DNA of 64,000 bases from Epinephelus fuscoguttatus (Eukaryota; Chordata; Actinopteri; Perciformes; Serranidae), in NCBI RefSeq assembly GCF_011397635.1, contig NC_064770.1, positions 33,690,598 through 33,754,597 of the forward strand, in the 5' to 3' direction. The first letter of the stretch is position 1. Every line of letters begins with the position of its first letter. A program made the position numbers and the translations under genes. The notes below the pieces were generated by a model, which did not search any database, was not told the origin of the DNA, and saw only the letters and a list, made by a program, of their open reading frames with translations. Shown here piece by piece: positions 1-12,600 of this stretch.

Positions 1-166
1 AGCATAACTCCCTGCCAGTGTGATGTTTTTTTGTGCTCAAGTCTCATCATGCTTCCCTGCACCTCACCTATATACACATATATGTGTTTGCACATCACAT
101 ATGAAAGTGCCTGATATAAAAACATTTACCTTTTTACAGTATGTGATGTTAGGAATTTTTCTGTTT

Positions 167-201
<35 letters not shown>

Positions 202-1430
202 ATATACCTCTATCTATCTTATCACTTTAAAGCTACTGGTATCTGTAATGGTATCATAATTTTTTTAACGATACCCAGTCCTTCAGTATTAACAAACTCA
301 TAATAACGAAACAGTCACAGGGGCTATTTTTCTGCAGCGCAAATACTTTTACTTTTAATATTTAAAGTACATTTTGCTAAAAATATTTCAGTACTTTTAC
401 TAAGGGAGGATTTAGAATGAATGACTTGTAATGGAGCATTTTTACTGTGTTGTACTGGTACTTTTTTGAGATCTTTCAGGGGTTTTTTTTGTCAATGCTC
501 GAGGGCAGATCGAATATATGAGGACATTCTACTTCCCTATGCAAGTCATCACCCCCTGCACACATCTATGATACTGAACCAGCAACATAAATATAAACAG
601 TAGAGGCAGGGCAGTTGCACTGGGGCCCATAGGGTGAGGGAGCCCCACAGAAAATGTGGGCCCTCCAACAATATGTTGGGCAGAAAATGGCCCTTTGCAA
701 ATAATTCAGATGGCAACCTTAGGAATACGCCTATGTTTCATTTTTAATGTAGATGTTCTAAATTATATGCTTATTCTACATAAACTAGAACAACTATTTA
801 CTCACATGAATAATTTTAATTTTCCTTGGTATTTTTGTCATATATATGCAGTGATGATTAATATGTATATTGGTGTGCAGTAATCCAATGTCAAGTCTTT
901 CTTTGAACATGTCACAAGATGATAAGATTATATGGTATCTAGTTTAGGCATGAAACTAAAAACTAGCTTGCACTGGGGTCCGCTGTAACTACCTTTAACC
1001 ACTGTACTGAACATTAAGTATTCTTACATAAGCATTCACATATAATACCAGTGTCTGTCCATGGCATTAAAGAGGCCGTCAACTGCCAGAGCTCCTCTTT
1101 ACCCCTCTACTCCTTTAAATCTCCCCTCCCAGACAGCTATGACAGCACAGCAGCAGGAGGAGAGTCTGAAATCCAATCTTCTTTTGCAATTAAAATAAAA
1201 GAAATATTTGAGGAAAGGCTGAAAACCCCTGAATCATCAGCCTAACAACACCACTTAGTGCTTCTACTGCAATGTACTGGCACTTGTTTATTAGTGAGGG
1301 CACTCACCCAGAAAATGACAAAGTAATTGATCAAGTCTCAGGCTTTTGGTTTTAATCAAAAACTATCACCAGGAGCAGTTTTAATTAAAACTAAAAGCTT
1401 GAGACTGAATCAGTGCCTTGTGCTTATGTT
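1..1430. other. AT-rich intergenic DNA without a recognised gene
   Basis: No gene is recognised here. There is a (TA)n-rich microsatellite at about 168-210. A short open stretch at 1051-1245 has somewhat coding-like composition but no family that I recognise and no convincing splice context, so it is not called. Confidence 0.5.
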
Positions 1431-2480
1431 GTTTTTTGGACTAACCTCTTTTTATATGTGTCTTGGATCAGTGTCTACTTAATGCTTTCTAAACATGAAC
1501 TCTTGTAGTGGCTGTAGCTACCAGAGTTACACAACAGCAGTATGTGCTTGGCAGTGTTTGAGTAGTGTGACCTTTTAGCCTCATCCTTGTTTTCCTCTAA
1601 GTCACAAGGTTTCTGGGAAGTAGAGCTCTCTTACTTTCACTTTCAGTTGCTATTACTTATTTAGCTGTCTTACTTTCCCTTTCCCATTTGTCATCACTGA
1701 TTTATGAGTACACATGCAGAGATGCCTCTGTCCTGTTTTGGACTAACCTCTTCTAATGTGTTGCAGATCAGTGGATCTTCGAGTTTGTACTTAAAGTCTT
1801 TCTAAACATGAACTATTGTAGCAACTGTAGCTACCAGAGTTACAGTGCAATGTTGACAGTATGTGCTTGGGAGTGTTTCATTAGTGTGACCTTTTAGCCT
1901 CATCAGTTTTCCTCTAGATCATGAGATTTCTGGGAAGTAGAGCTCTCCCCCTCACTTTTAGTGCTGTTATTACTGATTTTGCTTTCTTAGTTTTTTTGTC
2001 ATTACTGATTTACAAGTAATGTGCCTGCAGAGCCTCTCAGCTCCTTATACCTATCACACCACATGAGATTAATAGCAGATGGGAGGGGTCTGTGAGGGGC
2101 AGAGGTGGAACTAAACAGGCCTCTGATCCTATCTCTCTCTGCAGGGTGGGAACCGGAAAGAAAGTAACAAGTGTTGAGTGTTGACAGCAGTATGTGCTTG
2201 CCAGTGTTTGAGTACTGTGACCTGTGACCTATTAACCTCACTGTTCTCCACCACAAGTCACAAGATTTCCAAGAAATAGAGCTCTCTTACTTTCACTTCT
2301 GGTTTTGTTAATACTGCACCACATCAGACTTGCCAAGAGCAGGAGGGGTTTGTGAGGGGCGGACCCAAAACTGCACAGGCTTCAGATCTCTCCATATATA
2401 GGGTGGGGACTGGAAGGATATCTGAAAAAGTAGCCACATTTTCACAGACCAGGCAGAGCTAAGGAGATGCAAAACAAACG
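1431..2480 (+). promoter_or_regulatory. Threefold tandem interferon-type promoter block with putative noncoding first exon
   Basis: Three diverged direct repeat units start near 1431, 1734 and 2173. They share the phrases gtatgtgcttg, tgtgacc and tagagctctc. Each unit has a STAT-type GAS (TTCNNNGAA): 1611-1619, 1928-1936 and 2267-2275. Unit 1 also has two ISRE-type motifs, TTTCACTTTC at 1635-1644 and TTTCCCTTTC at 1674-1683; unit 3 has a degenerate one at 2291-2300. Only the proximal unit keeps a TATA-like box (2395-2400). It is followed by a possible untranslated exon ending at a strong donor after 2480 (G|GTGAGT). I infer that this is the promoter and first exon of the very large GTPase gene downstream, whose first coding exon has an acceptor at 6598-6599. 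Transcript evidence is lacking. Confidence 0.5.
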
Positions 2481-2502
2481 GTGAGTTTTTGAGCGCTTGC
2501 AC

Positions 2503-2542
2503 GCGCGCACACACACACACACACACAGACACACACACACAT
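2503..2542. repeat. (CA)n microsatellite
   Basis: Alternating CA run just after the putative donor at 2481. It lies in a known type of fish repeat that continues as a 'cttgtgaggacc' motif into the target site of the hAT element at 2593. Confidence 0.9.
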
Positions 2543-2592
2543 GTCTTTCTATACTTGTGAGGACCTTCACTGACATAATGCATTCCCTGTCC

Positions 2593-3073
2593 CAAGGGCG
2601 ATTCTAGGATCAGGGGTTTAGGGGTGCTGAGCACCCAGAGAGCTGCCCGGCCAAGCAAGATAAATTTCACTGTTTTGTACATTTTAACGCAATTTCATTC
2701 CCACATTTGTGAAAGAAAAGTACAACACTTTTTGGGAAAGTCTGTGACTAAACCATCAAATCTGATAAAGGTTATTTAAATGCTGAGCCACAGCAAAAGA
2801 GGAATGGATTGGAATCATCAAAGAAACATATGGTAACCCTAATTTCTGGGGGAAGACAACTCATTTTGATACAGCAGCTCCTCAACATACACATAAACAG
2901 TATGTATGTTTCTGGAGTAAACCAGCCCCCAAGAGTACCAACAATACCAAAAATGGACCTTGGACTTATTTTTTGGACTTTTATTTGAAATGCAATGCAC
3001 AACATGTCACATTAACACATTAACAGTAATTGACTTTTTCAATGTTTATCTCTGCCTTTTTCCTGCTTGTCTG

Positions 3074-3118
<45 letters not shown>

Positions 3119-3638
3119 GATGAGGCTGTCTGTCTGTCTGTACACACACGCACACACACACAGAGTTATAATGTTAATGGGCATCCAATCAGTTAGCCAG
3201 TCAGTAGCACCTTGGCTTTAATATTAACACATGTACATGACACAACAGTTAGCTTCTCTCATTTCAATTCAGAGGACAGTGGTACTGACCACCTGTAACG
3301 TTTCCTAGCTAGAAAAAACGTCAGCTAACTCCTACCTAACAACATAAACAGTGACCTACGATTAAATGCAGCAAAAATGAGGACTGGTGATGATAATAAT
3401 GTGTTGGTATTGAGTGGTAGAAGTTAAGAAATGTGCCACTTGTCACCCACTCAGGAAGGTAGCGCATTGCTCTGTGCAGATAGAGGCTCAGAGCCCGAGT
3501 TGGGGAAAGGTGGGAGGGATGGGGGGTTGCAACCAAGTACTGTATGGTTTTGACACTTTTCTAGCTTGTTAAAAAAGGATATACAGTAAAATAAATAAAT
3601 CTCTCACCCAGCCCAAAAATGGGCTAGAAACGCCTATG
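2593..3638. mobile_element. Non-autonomous hAT-type DNA transposon, copy 1
   Basis: The element is about 1.05 kb. It is flanked on both sides by the same 8-bp target-site duplication, CCCTGTCC (2585-2592 and 3639-3646), the length made by hAT transposases. The ends carry short imperfect inverted repeats around GGCGATTCTAG and its complement CTAGAAACGCC. It contains a (TA)n run at about 3078-3115 and no transposase frame. The same family occurs inverted at 48804-50242. Confidence 0.85.
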
Positions 3639-3769
3639 CCCTGTCCCCTAACTCTTACCATCCCAGCAAACTGTATATCCCCAACCCTAACCAGAACCTT
3701 ATCCATAATCTAATTCTAAACTTAACATTAACACCAAGTCTTTCAAAATATTTCTCTGATGTATTAAAG

Positions 3770-4061
3770 ATCTGCCAAAATGTCTTCACAATTTAGTTAA
3801 CAAGGAAAAGACAATGAAATTTAACACTGTGTATCTTGCAGGCAAGCTTCTCATTAAACATAAAAATCTAACCAACAGGAGTCAGTTTTTGATGTCAGAC
3901 TTTTATTTAGTTCAAATAAACTTTCACTTTCCAATTGACTGCAGTCTAACCCAAACCTAAAACCTTTCTACTACCTTATTAAACCTACTCTCACTCTCAC
4001 TCACTAAAGGATAAAAGACATTTTTTAAGCTCTGATTGTCTAAATGGCATGTTGCAATGCC
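3770..4061. repeat. Diverged direct repeat, copy A
   Basis: This stretch is similar to 5992-6339, sharing phrases such as ctgtgtatcttgca, aatctaaccaacag and atgttgcaatgc. The copies are about 2.2 kb apart in the same orientation. Copy A runs directly into the L2-like LINE, so it may belong to that element. No coding content is seen. Confidence 0.6.
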
Positions 4062-5370
4062 AGAGAGGCTCACCATATTACTTCTGTTGTCAGATCACTA
4101 CACTGGCTACCAGCCTATTACAGAATCAACAGTAAATTCTATTGCTTGTACATAAATCACTGAACCGTTTAGGTCCAAGATATTTGTCAGATCTCATGAC
4201 CCAGCATGACCCACACAGACCTCTGAGGTCATCTAGTTCTGGATTACTGGTTATTCCCAGAGTAAAAACTAAGCATGGTGAAGCTTCTTTTAGTTTCTGT
4301 GCTGCCCAAATGTGGAACAGATTGCCAGAAGAGGTAATACTTGAAACACAATTGAGCACTTTCAAATCCAAGCTAAAGACCTATCTCTTTGTCATTGCTT
4401 TTAATCAATACAATCCTAAAATGCCACTCTCCTGAATATTTAAAAACAAAAAAAAACCAAAAAAAACCAAACAAATAGGTGGTCAGGACCTCCACTTATC
4501 TAGCACATCTACCAGTGATGCTCTTTCTCCCCTCTCTTCCCTCATAAAAAATGAGGGAGTGGGGGGAAGTAGAATGTACAACCCGGTCTGGTGGGGGAGT
4601 GTTCAGTCTGCATAGATGTCACTCCTTGGCTCTGCCTTCCCCATGCTCTCTGACTTTTCTATCCATCTAATTTCAATCTAATCCCTAAATACTAAACACT
4701 TATGCCACTTATACTCAGTCTATGTGATCATAAATAGGTATATGTACTGAATGTTACACGTGTCTGTGTTCTACATATGTATTATGTCACTCTAGCATAT
4801 TTTGCTAATGTTGCTTATTATTGTTTTATTTTTGTATGTGTCTAATTTTTCGTTTGTAATTCTTTGAATGTAGTTTAACTCACCTGTATATTTTTGTTGT
4901 TTTTGCTGATGTTGCTCTCTGCTGTTTCTCGGCACGACCTTCACCCCGCCATTATTATTCTCCCCGTGTCTGCGTGGGTTTTCCCAGGGCACTAGGGCTT
5001 ACCTCGCACAGTCCAAAGACATGCAGGTTAATTGGTGACTCTAAATTGGCCATAGATGTGAATGTGAGCGTGAATGGTTGTCTGTCTCTATGTGTTAGTC
5101 CTATGATAGTCTTGCGACCTGTCCAGGGTTGCACCCCGCCTCTCGCCCAATGTCAGCTGGGATAGGCTCCAGCCTCCCCCAACCCCTAACAGCATAAGCG
5201 GTTACCTAAAATGAATGAATGAATGAATGAATGAATGAATAATCTCATTAGTTCATAAGACATCTATTGCATGTCTGTCCATCCTTAAGAGGTTCTTTTA
5301 GGAGGAATTTTTCCTTATCTGCTGTGATGGTCCAAAGACAGGATGTCATATGCTGTAAAGCCCTTTTAAA
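4061..5370 (+). mobile_element. L2-like LINE 3' end, interrupted by another retroposon
   Basis: The frame at 4142-4435 encodes a typical L2-clade reverse transcriptase C-terminus, with LRSSSSGLLVIPR, WNRLPEE and FKSKLKTYLF. It closes with a stop, and upstream parts are disrupted (for example an in-frame stop just before 4142). The 3' untranslated region resumes at 5255-5370 with the typical L2 phrase 'catctattgcatgtctgtcc' and 'gctgtaaagccc'. Between the two parts lies an unrelated retroposon tail at about 4960-5245. This is a dead 5'-truncated copy. Confidence 0.75.
4960..5245 (+). mobile_element. Non-LTR retroposon 3' tail (RTE-like) with (GAAT)n end
   Basis: This is a common fish repeat containing cagtccaaagacatg, tggtgactctaaattg and gtcagctgggataggctcc, ending in a (GAAT)n microsatellite at about 5211-5240. 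A second copy lies at 26814-27068 in PICK1 intron 1. The simple-repeat tail suggests an RTE-type LINE or a SINE that uses one; the family name is an inference. No coding part remains. Confidence 0.65.
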
Positions 5371-5991
5371 GCTAACTGTCCTTGCTGCTCTGACTTGTGC
5401 TAAAGACATCTTTTTAGTCCCTGTTCCCCAGCCCTTACTCTAACCATCTGCTTTAACTGTCTAAGCTCAACCCTAACCTAACCTAACCTAAACCTGACAC
5501 CCTGTTCACAAAGACAGCATTGTGACTAATTGCTCCTGCTAATGCAACTACTGTATTTCCACAATTAAAAGCCAGTACTCAACTAATTTATGGAGCCTTG
5601 CAAACCACTGCATTGTCAGTAACATGGTCATACAAATATTTGACTATGAAAAGCTGTGTTAACAAAGGGACTCTGTCCACAGAAACATTGTCAGAGGGAT
5701 TTTATTTTAAAGAGGTACAAGAAATTTGAGTTTAAAAATAAATATTTATATTTTTCATGTCTGTGACAGATGTAGACATTGAAACTGTAATGAAAGGTGG
5801 CATGACGTCAATATATTTATCAAAAGACTATTTTCACTGTCTCTTTTTGCTAGAAACCAATCCTACCAAATCCTATTCTCTAGATGTTCTGCAGATGAGC
5901 ATCAGTCAAGCCGCTGAGAAAAAAAATGCTATGTAGACACAGAGGTTCCACAAGGCAATCCAAACCTTTACACTACTTTTTTGAAACAGGG
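5371..5991. other. Intergenic or intronic stretch without recognised features
   Basis: It holds short CCTAA-rich repeats at about 5470-5495 and otherwise nothing recognisable. If the promoter assignment upstream is right, it is part of intron 1 of the very large GTPase gene. Confidence 0.5.
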
Positions 5992-6339
5992 AGGATCGGC
6001 CAAAATGTCCTCACAATATAACTTGAAAGGAAAGGGCAATGAAATATGAAACTGTGTATCTTGCAAACAAGCTTCTTGCAAAACATTAAAATCTAACCAA
6101 CAGGGGTCCATTGTTGAGCTCTGACTCTTGTTTTGTTCAAATGACCTTTCCCCTCCAGTTGACTGGAGTTTAACCCAAAACTAAAATCTTTTTACATGTC
6201 GACATACAGGAAGTAACCTAGATTGATTGAAAAGGAAAAGGCTGAAGCTGTACAGCTCATTTCTGTATAACCTACTCCACTCTTCCAAACTAAGAGATAG
6301 AAGTTATACTTCTATTGTCTAAATGGGATGTTGCAATGC
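5992..6339. repeat. Diverged direct repeat, copy B
   Basis: Second copy of the sequence at 3770-4061. It carries an extra stretch near 6200-6275 (around gattgattgaaaagg) that copy A lacks. Confidence 0.6.
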
Positions 6340-6624
6340 TATTTGGCTTCTGTGAGTTCCCTCTATTAGCCATTTTCAAAAATATTTCCCATGTCCGTTG
6401 TCTGAATAAGACAGGAAAATTGCAATGTCTACAGCATTTAATCAGCAGTACACAAAAGGATGATCATGCCACCCAAAATCTGTAATATGCAGTGCTTTTA
6501 TTTATCTTATTTAATAATTTGCTTTGCCAGCTTGAATGGTAATGTGCATTTGAAATGACAGTTTATTGTTGTATTTGTCTGAATGGCTTTGTCATACAGT
6601 ATGACAACATGAGGAGCAGATAAG

Positions 6625-9600
6625 ATGGAGGAAGACAATGACAACACAGGAGCTGGCGGAGGATGGGGATCTAAAATCAAACCTGTGCCTCCAGCCAACA
6701 AGAAAGGTAATATTTTAAACAAGAATTGATTGAACAGTAGCATTTTGTAGATTTTATTTCAGTTTCAAACACTATAAATAAATAAAAAGTAAATAGTAAA
6801 TAATAATTAAAATGGATCAAATTAATGATATGAATGTAAAAATTAGTTTAGCATTTCTGCTAACTCTGGAAAACTTTCATGATTACTGCAGTGTGACATA
6901 GTGATGTTATTCTCTGTTTATCTTTGTTTCAGTGATACCTGAACTCACACTGGTGTTAATTGGTGATACAAATTCCATTGAGATTGGATCAAAAAACATC
7001 TTACTTGACCATGACGAGCAAACAAATGTGGAAGAGTTTTCAACCAAACTGTATGATCTGTGTGGTCGGCACATTTCTGTCATTAACATGCTTGGCCAAC
7101 AAAACATTGACAAATTCCCATTAAATCAGGAAATTCATGCATTTCTCTTACTATTACCAAATGGTCTGCATACAAGCCATTACAGTTCAGGAGTGCAGTG
7201 GTTAGAAAAGGCTTTTGGGAAAGGAATACTTTCTTATGTAATGACAGTTGTGACTCATGACTCAGATGAAAAATGTAAAAGTGCACTGACTGATCTGAAA
7301 GCCCACAGCAGTTTTGTTGAAAAAAGATACCACACATGTACAAGAAGTATGATGGATGAAAATGAGATAATAGCTCTCCTTGAAAAAATAGACGCCATGG
7401 TCTTTGAAAATGATCACCAGTGCTACAGTGGACTGTGTGATGAGAAAAAAGAGCAGAAAAAACACCTAGACCACAAAGCCCACAAAGGAGAAAGGATCGA
7501 TTCCTCAGTGTTTCAGCAAAATCAAATAGGTGAGAATTTAATGTTGACATTCACAGATTACACCTACACTGCGTCTTAAAGACAATGGGTAAAAAACAAA
7601 GATTTGATTTTGAACATCTTAAAGGAGTAGGTGTGCCTAATGGCTAATTATAGCCTTTGGGTTTTCTATATAAACATCCTTAAAAACATGCACAGGTAAT
7701 GTGTTAAGTCAATAAAAAATAAAAAATAAAATAATAATAATAAAAATAAAATTATTAATTTCTAGACCTGCAAAGTATTTTAATATTTGAGCACAAGAGT
7801 TTGGTAGTACTAATTGTTCTGAAACATACACTTGCTTTTTCAAAGGAAGTGTATCAGTTACTACAAACCTTCTTAATTTATATATAATTTATATAATGTG
7901 GCTCATAGGTCAAATTCAAGGTCATAAAATATAGACACTAATAAGTTTTCATGCACAATTTTTGAATCTCCACTTGAGAAAATAAAAATAAAAATCCATA
8001 ATTTCAAGAATTAATGCCTATTAATGCTGAACAGTGTGATTTCAAGGGTTGTGCACAGGGTGTGAAAGGTTAATTAAAACATCTATGATCTGTTATGAAA
8101 AAATAATCACAACAGTGATCTCTCTTGAATTTCTCCAAAATACTCTTGGGTGTCGTCATACTACTGACCATGCCAGATTAATTCACTTGTGTATGAGGAC
8201 TCCTGTACAAAGGTATCCTGCAACTGTTGAGTCTCCAATTGCACAGCGCAACCTAAACCACTTTACATAAGTTACACAACCAACCAATACATGTCCAACA
8301 CTGAGAAACTGTCAAACATTAAAGTATATATGTCATATAGCTAAAGGTGCAAAGTAATAATAATGACAATAATAATAATAATAACAATAATGACAATAAT
8401 AATAACAATAATGATGATAATAATAATAATAATAATAATAATAAAATTCTACATATTTTCAATATTTTCTTTGAGGTATTAAAACATGATGTTTGTTTGT
8501 GATATGATATTGTGTCCGAGCAACCATGATAAAATCATCTGCAGAAGTAAATGGAATTCAACACAGAAAATCTGCAAATATATTGAATAAAGGATGGTTT
8601 GCTAATCCAATGTTATTCTCTAAACCCTGACCTTGTGCAATCTGCTTTTTTCTTTGTGATACAGTAGAAGAGATGGAGAATGTAGCTGAAATCAAGGTGA
8701 AGGTAAGATCATTAGTGATCGTCACTAAAGACCAGAATTTTTACTTTATATCTTGTATGACATTATAATTTTCTACATACAGTACATGTATATATTTTGT
8801 TTTACAGCAGTCAGTGAAGAGCTCTGAAGAGATCAACAGAAAGAAACAATATCAAAGAGAAACTGAAACACTGCTTGGCAGACTTCACCTTCACGACACA
8901 CATCAAAAGAAATTGTCACCAGCAGATTTTCTTAAAGTAGGTCCACCTGTGAAACAGGACCATGGCACATCAGAAAAAGAACTCGCTCATACTTTTCTTC
9001 AGAGGTTGATGATGTTAGACTACAGAGCCAGATATATTCCTGTAAGACAGGATAGAGATGAGGTGACCCATTCAAAGCCTGTTCTAGAGTGGAACACTGG
9101 TGACACAGACGACGATGATTTAGATGCTCTTTTTAGCACCACTGTAGACTTTGACCAATCAAGACAGACTCACGTGCATCCAATGGATGTTCAAATGGCC
9201 GTATATCACTGCTCAGACAGCTTTTTCAAGCAGAACATGATTACAAAGCTATCACAATGTCAGTATGCCTTACCTTTGCTTGTTCCTGACCCAGTCACAA
9301 TGGATATTGAATGTCCTCTGTGGACTTTCAGGCAAATAAGAAAAACATGGAGGGTAACTGAAATCAAAGATAATTCAAACACTGTCACCATGAAGAGCAT
9401 GCCCATCTGCAAAGCTGAGACACCCATGGTGTCATTTCTCCGCCTGGGTTCACTATCTCTGTCTAAGTCACAGCTGATTAACACTTTGATCAATGAACGT
9501 CACAGCACCTTCTTCCACAGAAACTGCCCAGGTAGCACCAAGTCTCGCCATCTGATGGATGGTGTGGCAGAGATTGCCTGGTACTGCCCTGCTGGAAAAC

Positions 9601-12600
9601 CCAATGATGCCTTCATTGACTGCATTGCCTTCTGTAATCTTCATGGTGATGCTCAGTTAATTGCAAAACAGCGTGACATACTGACTGGCAAATCTTCAGT
9701 CAATGTCATTCTTGTACCAACTTTGGGAAAAGGTGACAAAAGTACCACAGTTATCTCAGCCCTTTACAAATCTCCAAAGCCTCTCATAATTCTCATTGCT
9801 GATAATGATGGTGGTGCAGTTCAGATGAAAGAGGGAAAATACAAAATGGGTCTTCGAGACAGAAGTCAGTCAGATGTGTCTGAAGAACTGACAAAAATCA
9901 TTGGAAGAATTCTGTCAGGACCACATGCATCCTTCCGGCTTGAAACCATGGCTGAAGTCTCTGGAATCAGTGTGGATGAAGATGACAAAGTCTGCCAAAA
10001 AGGAAAGTCTGCTGCGATGAAAACTGTCAACTTGCTTCAGGGGATGGATGTTTCAAAGATCAAAGATACATTTCTCCCTTGTCAAGGCCAACTGTGGCAC
10101 ACGTGGTGCAGAATAAACAAAGAACTGTATCACCTCAAAGGACACATTGAGAAGGAGAAATGTAAAAAGCAAAAGGAACTGATGCGAATACGACAAGATC
10201 AATGCACTGCTCCCTGTAGTAAACCGATGAAGTTGTTCACTGAAACCCTCTCGTCGTTGCCATCAACAGAAAGAGAGTATTTCCTGAGGTGGACTCAAAT
10301 TTTGATTGATGCCCTCTCCACAGATGATCTGTCTTTAATTTTACAGAGCTATGATGAAAAGTGGTCTGAGGTCTTGGCTTTGAAAAAGAAGCATGACAAA
10401 TCTGATCTGTTAAAAAGAAAGCAAACTGAGCTTGAACACATATCAACAAAACTACAGTCTGCCACATTTGGCTTGGAGCACATCTTTAGAGAAATGGGAC
10501 AGATCTATGAAGCCCATGCATCTCTGCAGAAACAAACAACGAGGGGACAAACTGACTGGTCTAAATACCCTGAGCTGGCTGCAGAGCTGATGATATCAGG
10601 ACACCCAATGGAGCTGATGGATGGTGATGCAGGTCATGTACCTTTAATGTGGATCTCTAGTCTTTTAGATGAGGTCATCAAGAAACTGGGCGACAAGAGA
10701 GTTTTTGTTTTGTCAGTGCTGGGTGTACAAAGCAGTGGAAAATCAACAATGCTGAATGCTATGTTTGGATTACAGTTTGCAGTGAGTGCTGGCAGGTGCA
10801 CCAAGGGTGCCTTCATGCAGCTGGTCAAAGTTTCAGATGAGATCAAGAAAGACTTTCACTTTGACTACATTCTAGTGGTGGACACTGAAGGACTGCGCGC
10901 TCTTGAGTTGGAGGGTAATGCCACTCTTCACCACGACAATGAACTGGCAACGTTTGTTGTTGGTCTGGGAAACATGACACTAATCAACATCTTTGGAGAA
11001 AATCCATCTGAAATGCAAGATGTTCTGCAGATTGTTGTTCAGGCTTTCATGAGGATGAAGAAAGTTCAACTTACTCCAAGTTGTGTGTTTGTTCACCAGA
11101 ATGTTACAGATATTACAGCTGCAGAGAAGAACATGCATGGAAAAAGACAGCTGCAAGAAAAACTGGACAAGATGGCTCAACTAGCAGCCAAAGAGGAGGT
11201 TTGTGATGCTGAGTGCTTCAGTGACATCATTGCATTTGATGTGCAGAAAGACGTGAAATACTTTGCCCAACTATGGGAGGGAAGTCCACCTATGGCTCCT
11301 CCAAATCCAGGTTACAGTGAGAGCGTCCAAGAGCTGAAGACCATCATCCTCTCTAAAGCTTCACAGTCAGCTGGAATTACTCTCTCACAGTTCAAAAGCA
11401 AAATTCAGGACCTGTGGAATGCCCTGATGAATGAACAGTTTGTTTTCAGTTTCAAAAACACACTTGAAATTGCTGTGTACAGAAAACTTGAGGTTCAGTA
11501 TGGGAACTGGACCTGGGCCCTCAGGAGCAACATGTTGACTATCGAGAATGGGCTTTACACCAGAATTGAAAATGGAAAACTTGACAAGGTTGAGCTCAGT
11601 TATCTTCATAAGGAAATGAACGCAACGTACGGAGAAATAAAAAAAGCAATGACAATATACTTTGATGATGAAAGAGACAAAGAAATACTGGTTCAGTGGC
11701 GAGGACGATTCGAAAGCAAAATCAAGGAGTTTCATGATGACCAAGTGAGAGGAGTCAAAAGAAAACTGGATGAAGTAATTGAGCAGAAAAATGCTTGTAA
11801 AAAGCTTGATGATAAGAAGACAGAGTTTGAGAACAAACTGCTACAAAAGAGCAAAAAGCTTGCTCATCAGTTAAAGGACAAGGCAAAAGATGAAGAGGAA
11901 CTTAAAAAGCAGTTCAACTCTGTTTGGAGTGGTTGGGTTCGTGAGGTAACTGCAGGTACAAAACCTATTGAGGACATCAGCTATGAAGGAGATCTGACAA
12001 TTATCCTTCAGGAGCTTGGTTTTGAATGGTCTCTTATCGCTGAATCTGAAAGCAGTGGCAGGTACAAACAAATAGCAGAGGTGGGTGATTACATTCATTA
12101 TGTGGCTCTCAGCAAGGACAGGGATAAAGAAAATTGTTCTAGTCCTGCAAACAGATTCTTTGAATTTGTTTCGGAAACAACTACAAAAGCAGAATATTAC
12201 CTTAAGGGGTATTTTCAGTATGAAGAACAGAAACTGATCAGATCCCTCATTGACAGCATTGAAAAACAGTCCCTTGATGCAATCAAGGGCAAACCTGTCG
12301 CTACAAGAGGCTACAGTCCAATTTACTTGCAAGAAGTGGCCAACAATGTCAAAGAAAATGTGACAAAATTTGAATCAAAGAGGAAATATGCTCTAAAGAA
12401 GGAGTTTACAGTTGATCTTTTACTGTATGTGTTTGACAAGGCAGGAAGATGGCTTTCAGAGTCCCATAAGAAATTCAAAATGGACAATGATGCAGTCACT
12501 TATGTAGAAAGCAAGAAAATGCAATATTACAACATTTTCAGAAGCTTCTGCAGAGGAAGCTCATCTGCTGTTGTGTTTGGAGAACTGATCTGTGAGAAAC

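Noticed and set aside
1051-1245. 64-aa open frame with some coding-like composition
   Set aside because: No family is recognised, the upstream acceptor-like site lacks a pyrimidine tract, and no partner exon is visible.
5465-5500. CCTAA-rich stretch as an interstitial telomere
   Set aside because: The units are mostly CCTAA or CCTAAC pentamers/hexamers without a clean (CCCTAA)n run.
7083-7550. 155-aa minus-strand frame opposite the GIMAP-like exon
   Set aside because: Antisense of a well-supported exon with GT-AG borders; no domain is recognised.
11385-12332. Long minus-strand open frames (119 and 153 aa)
   Set aside because: They are antisense shadows of the 4.8-kb very large GTPase exon and match no family.
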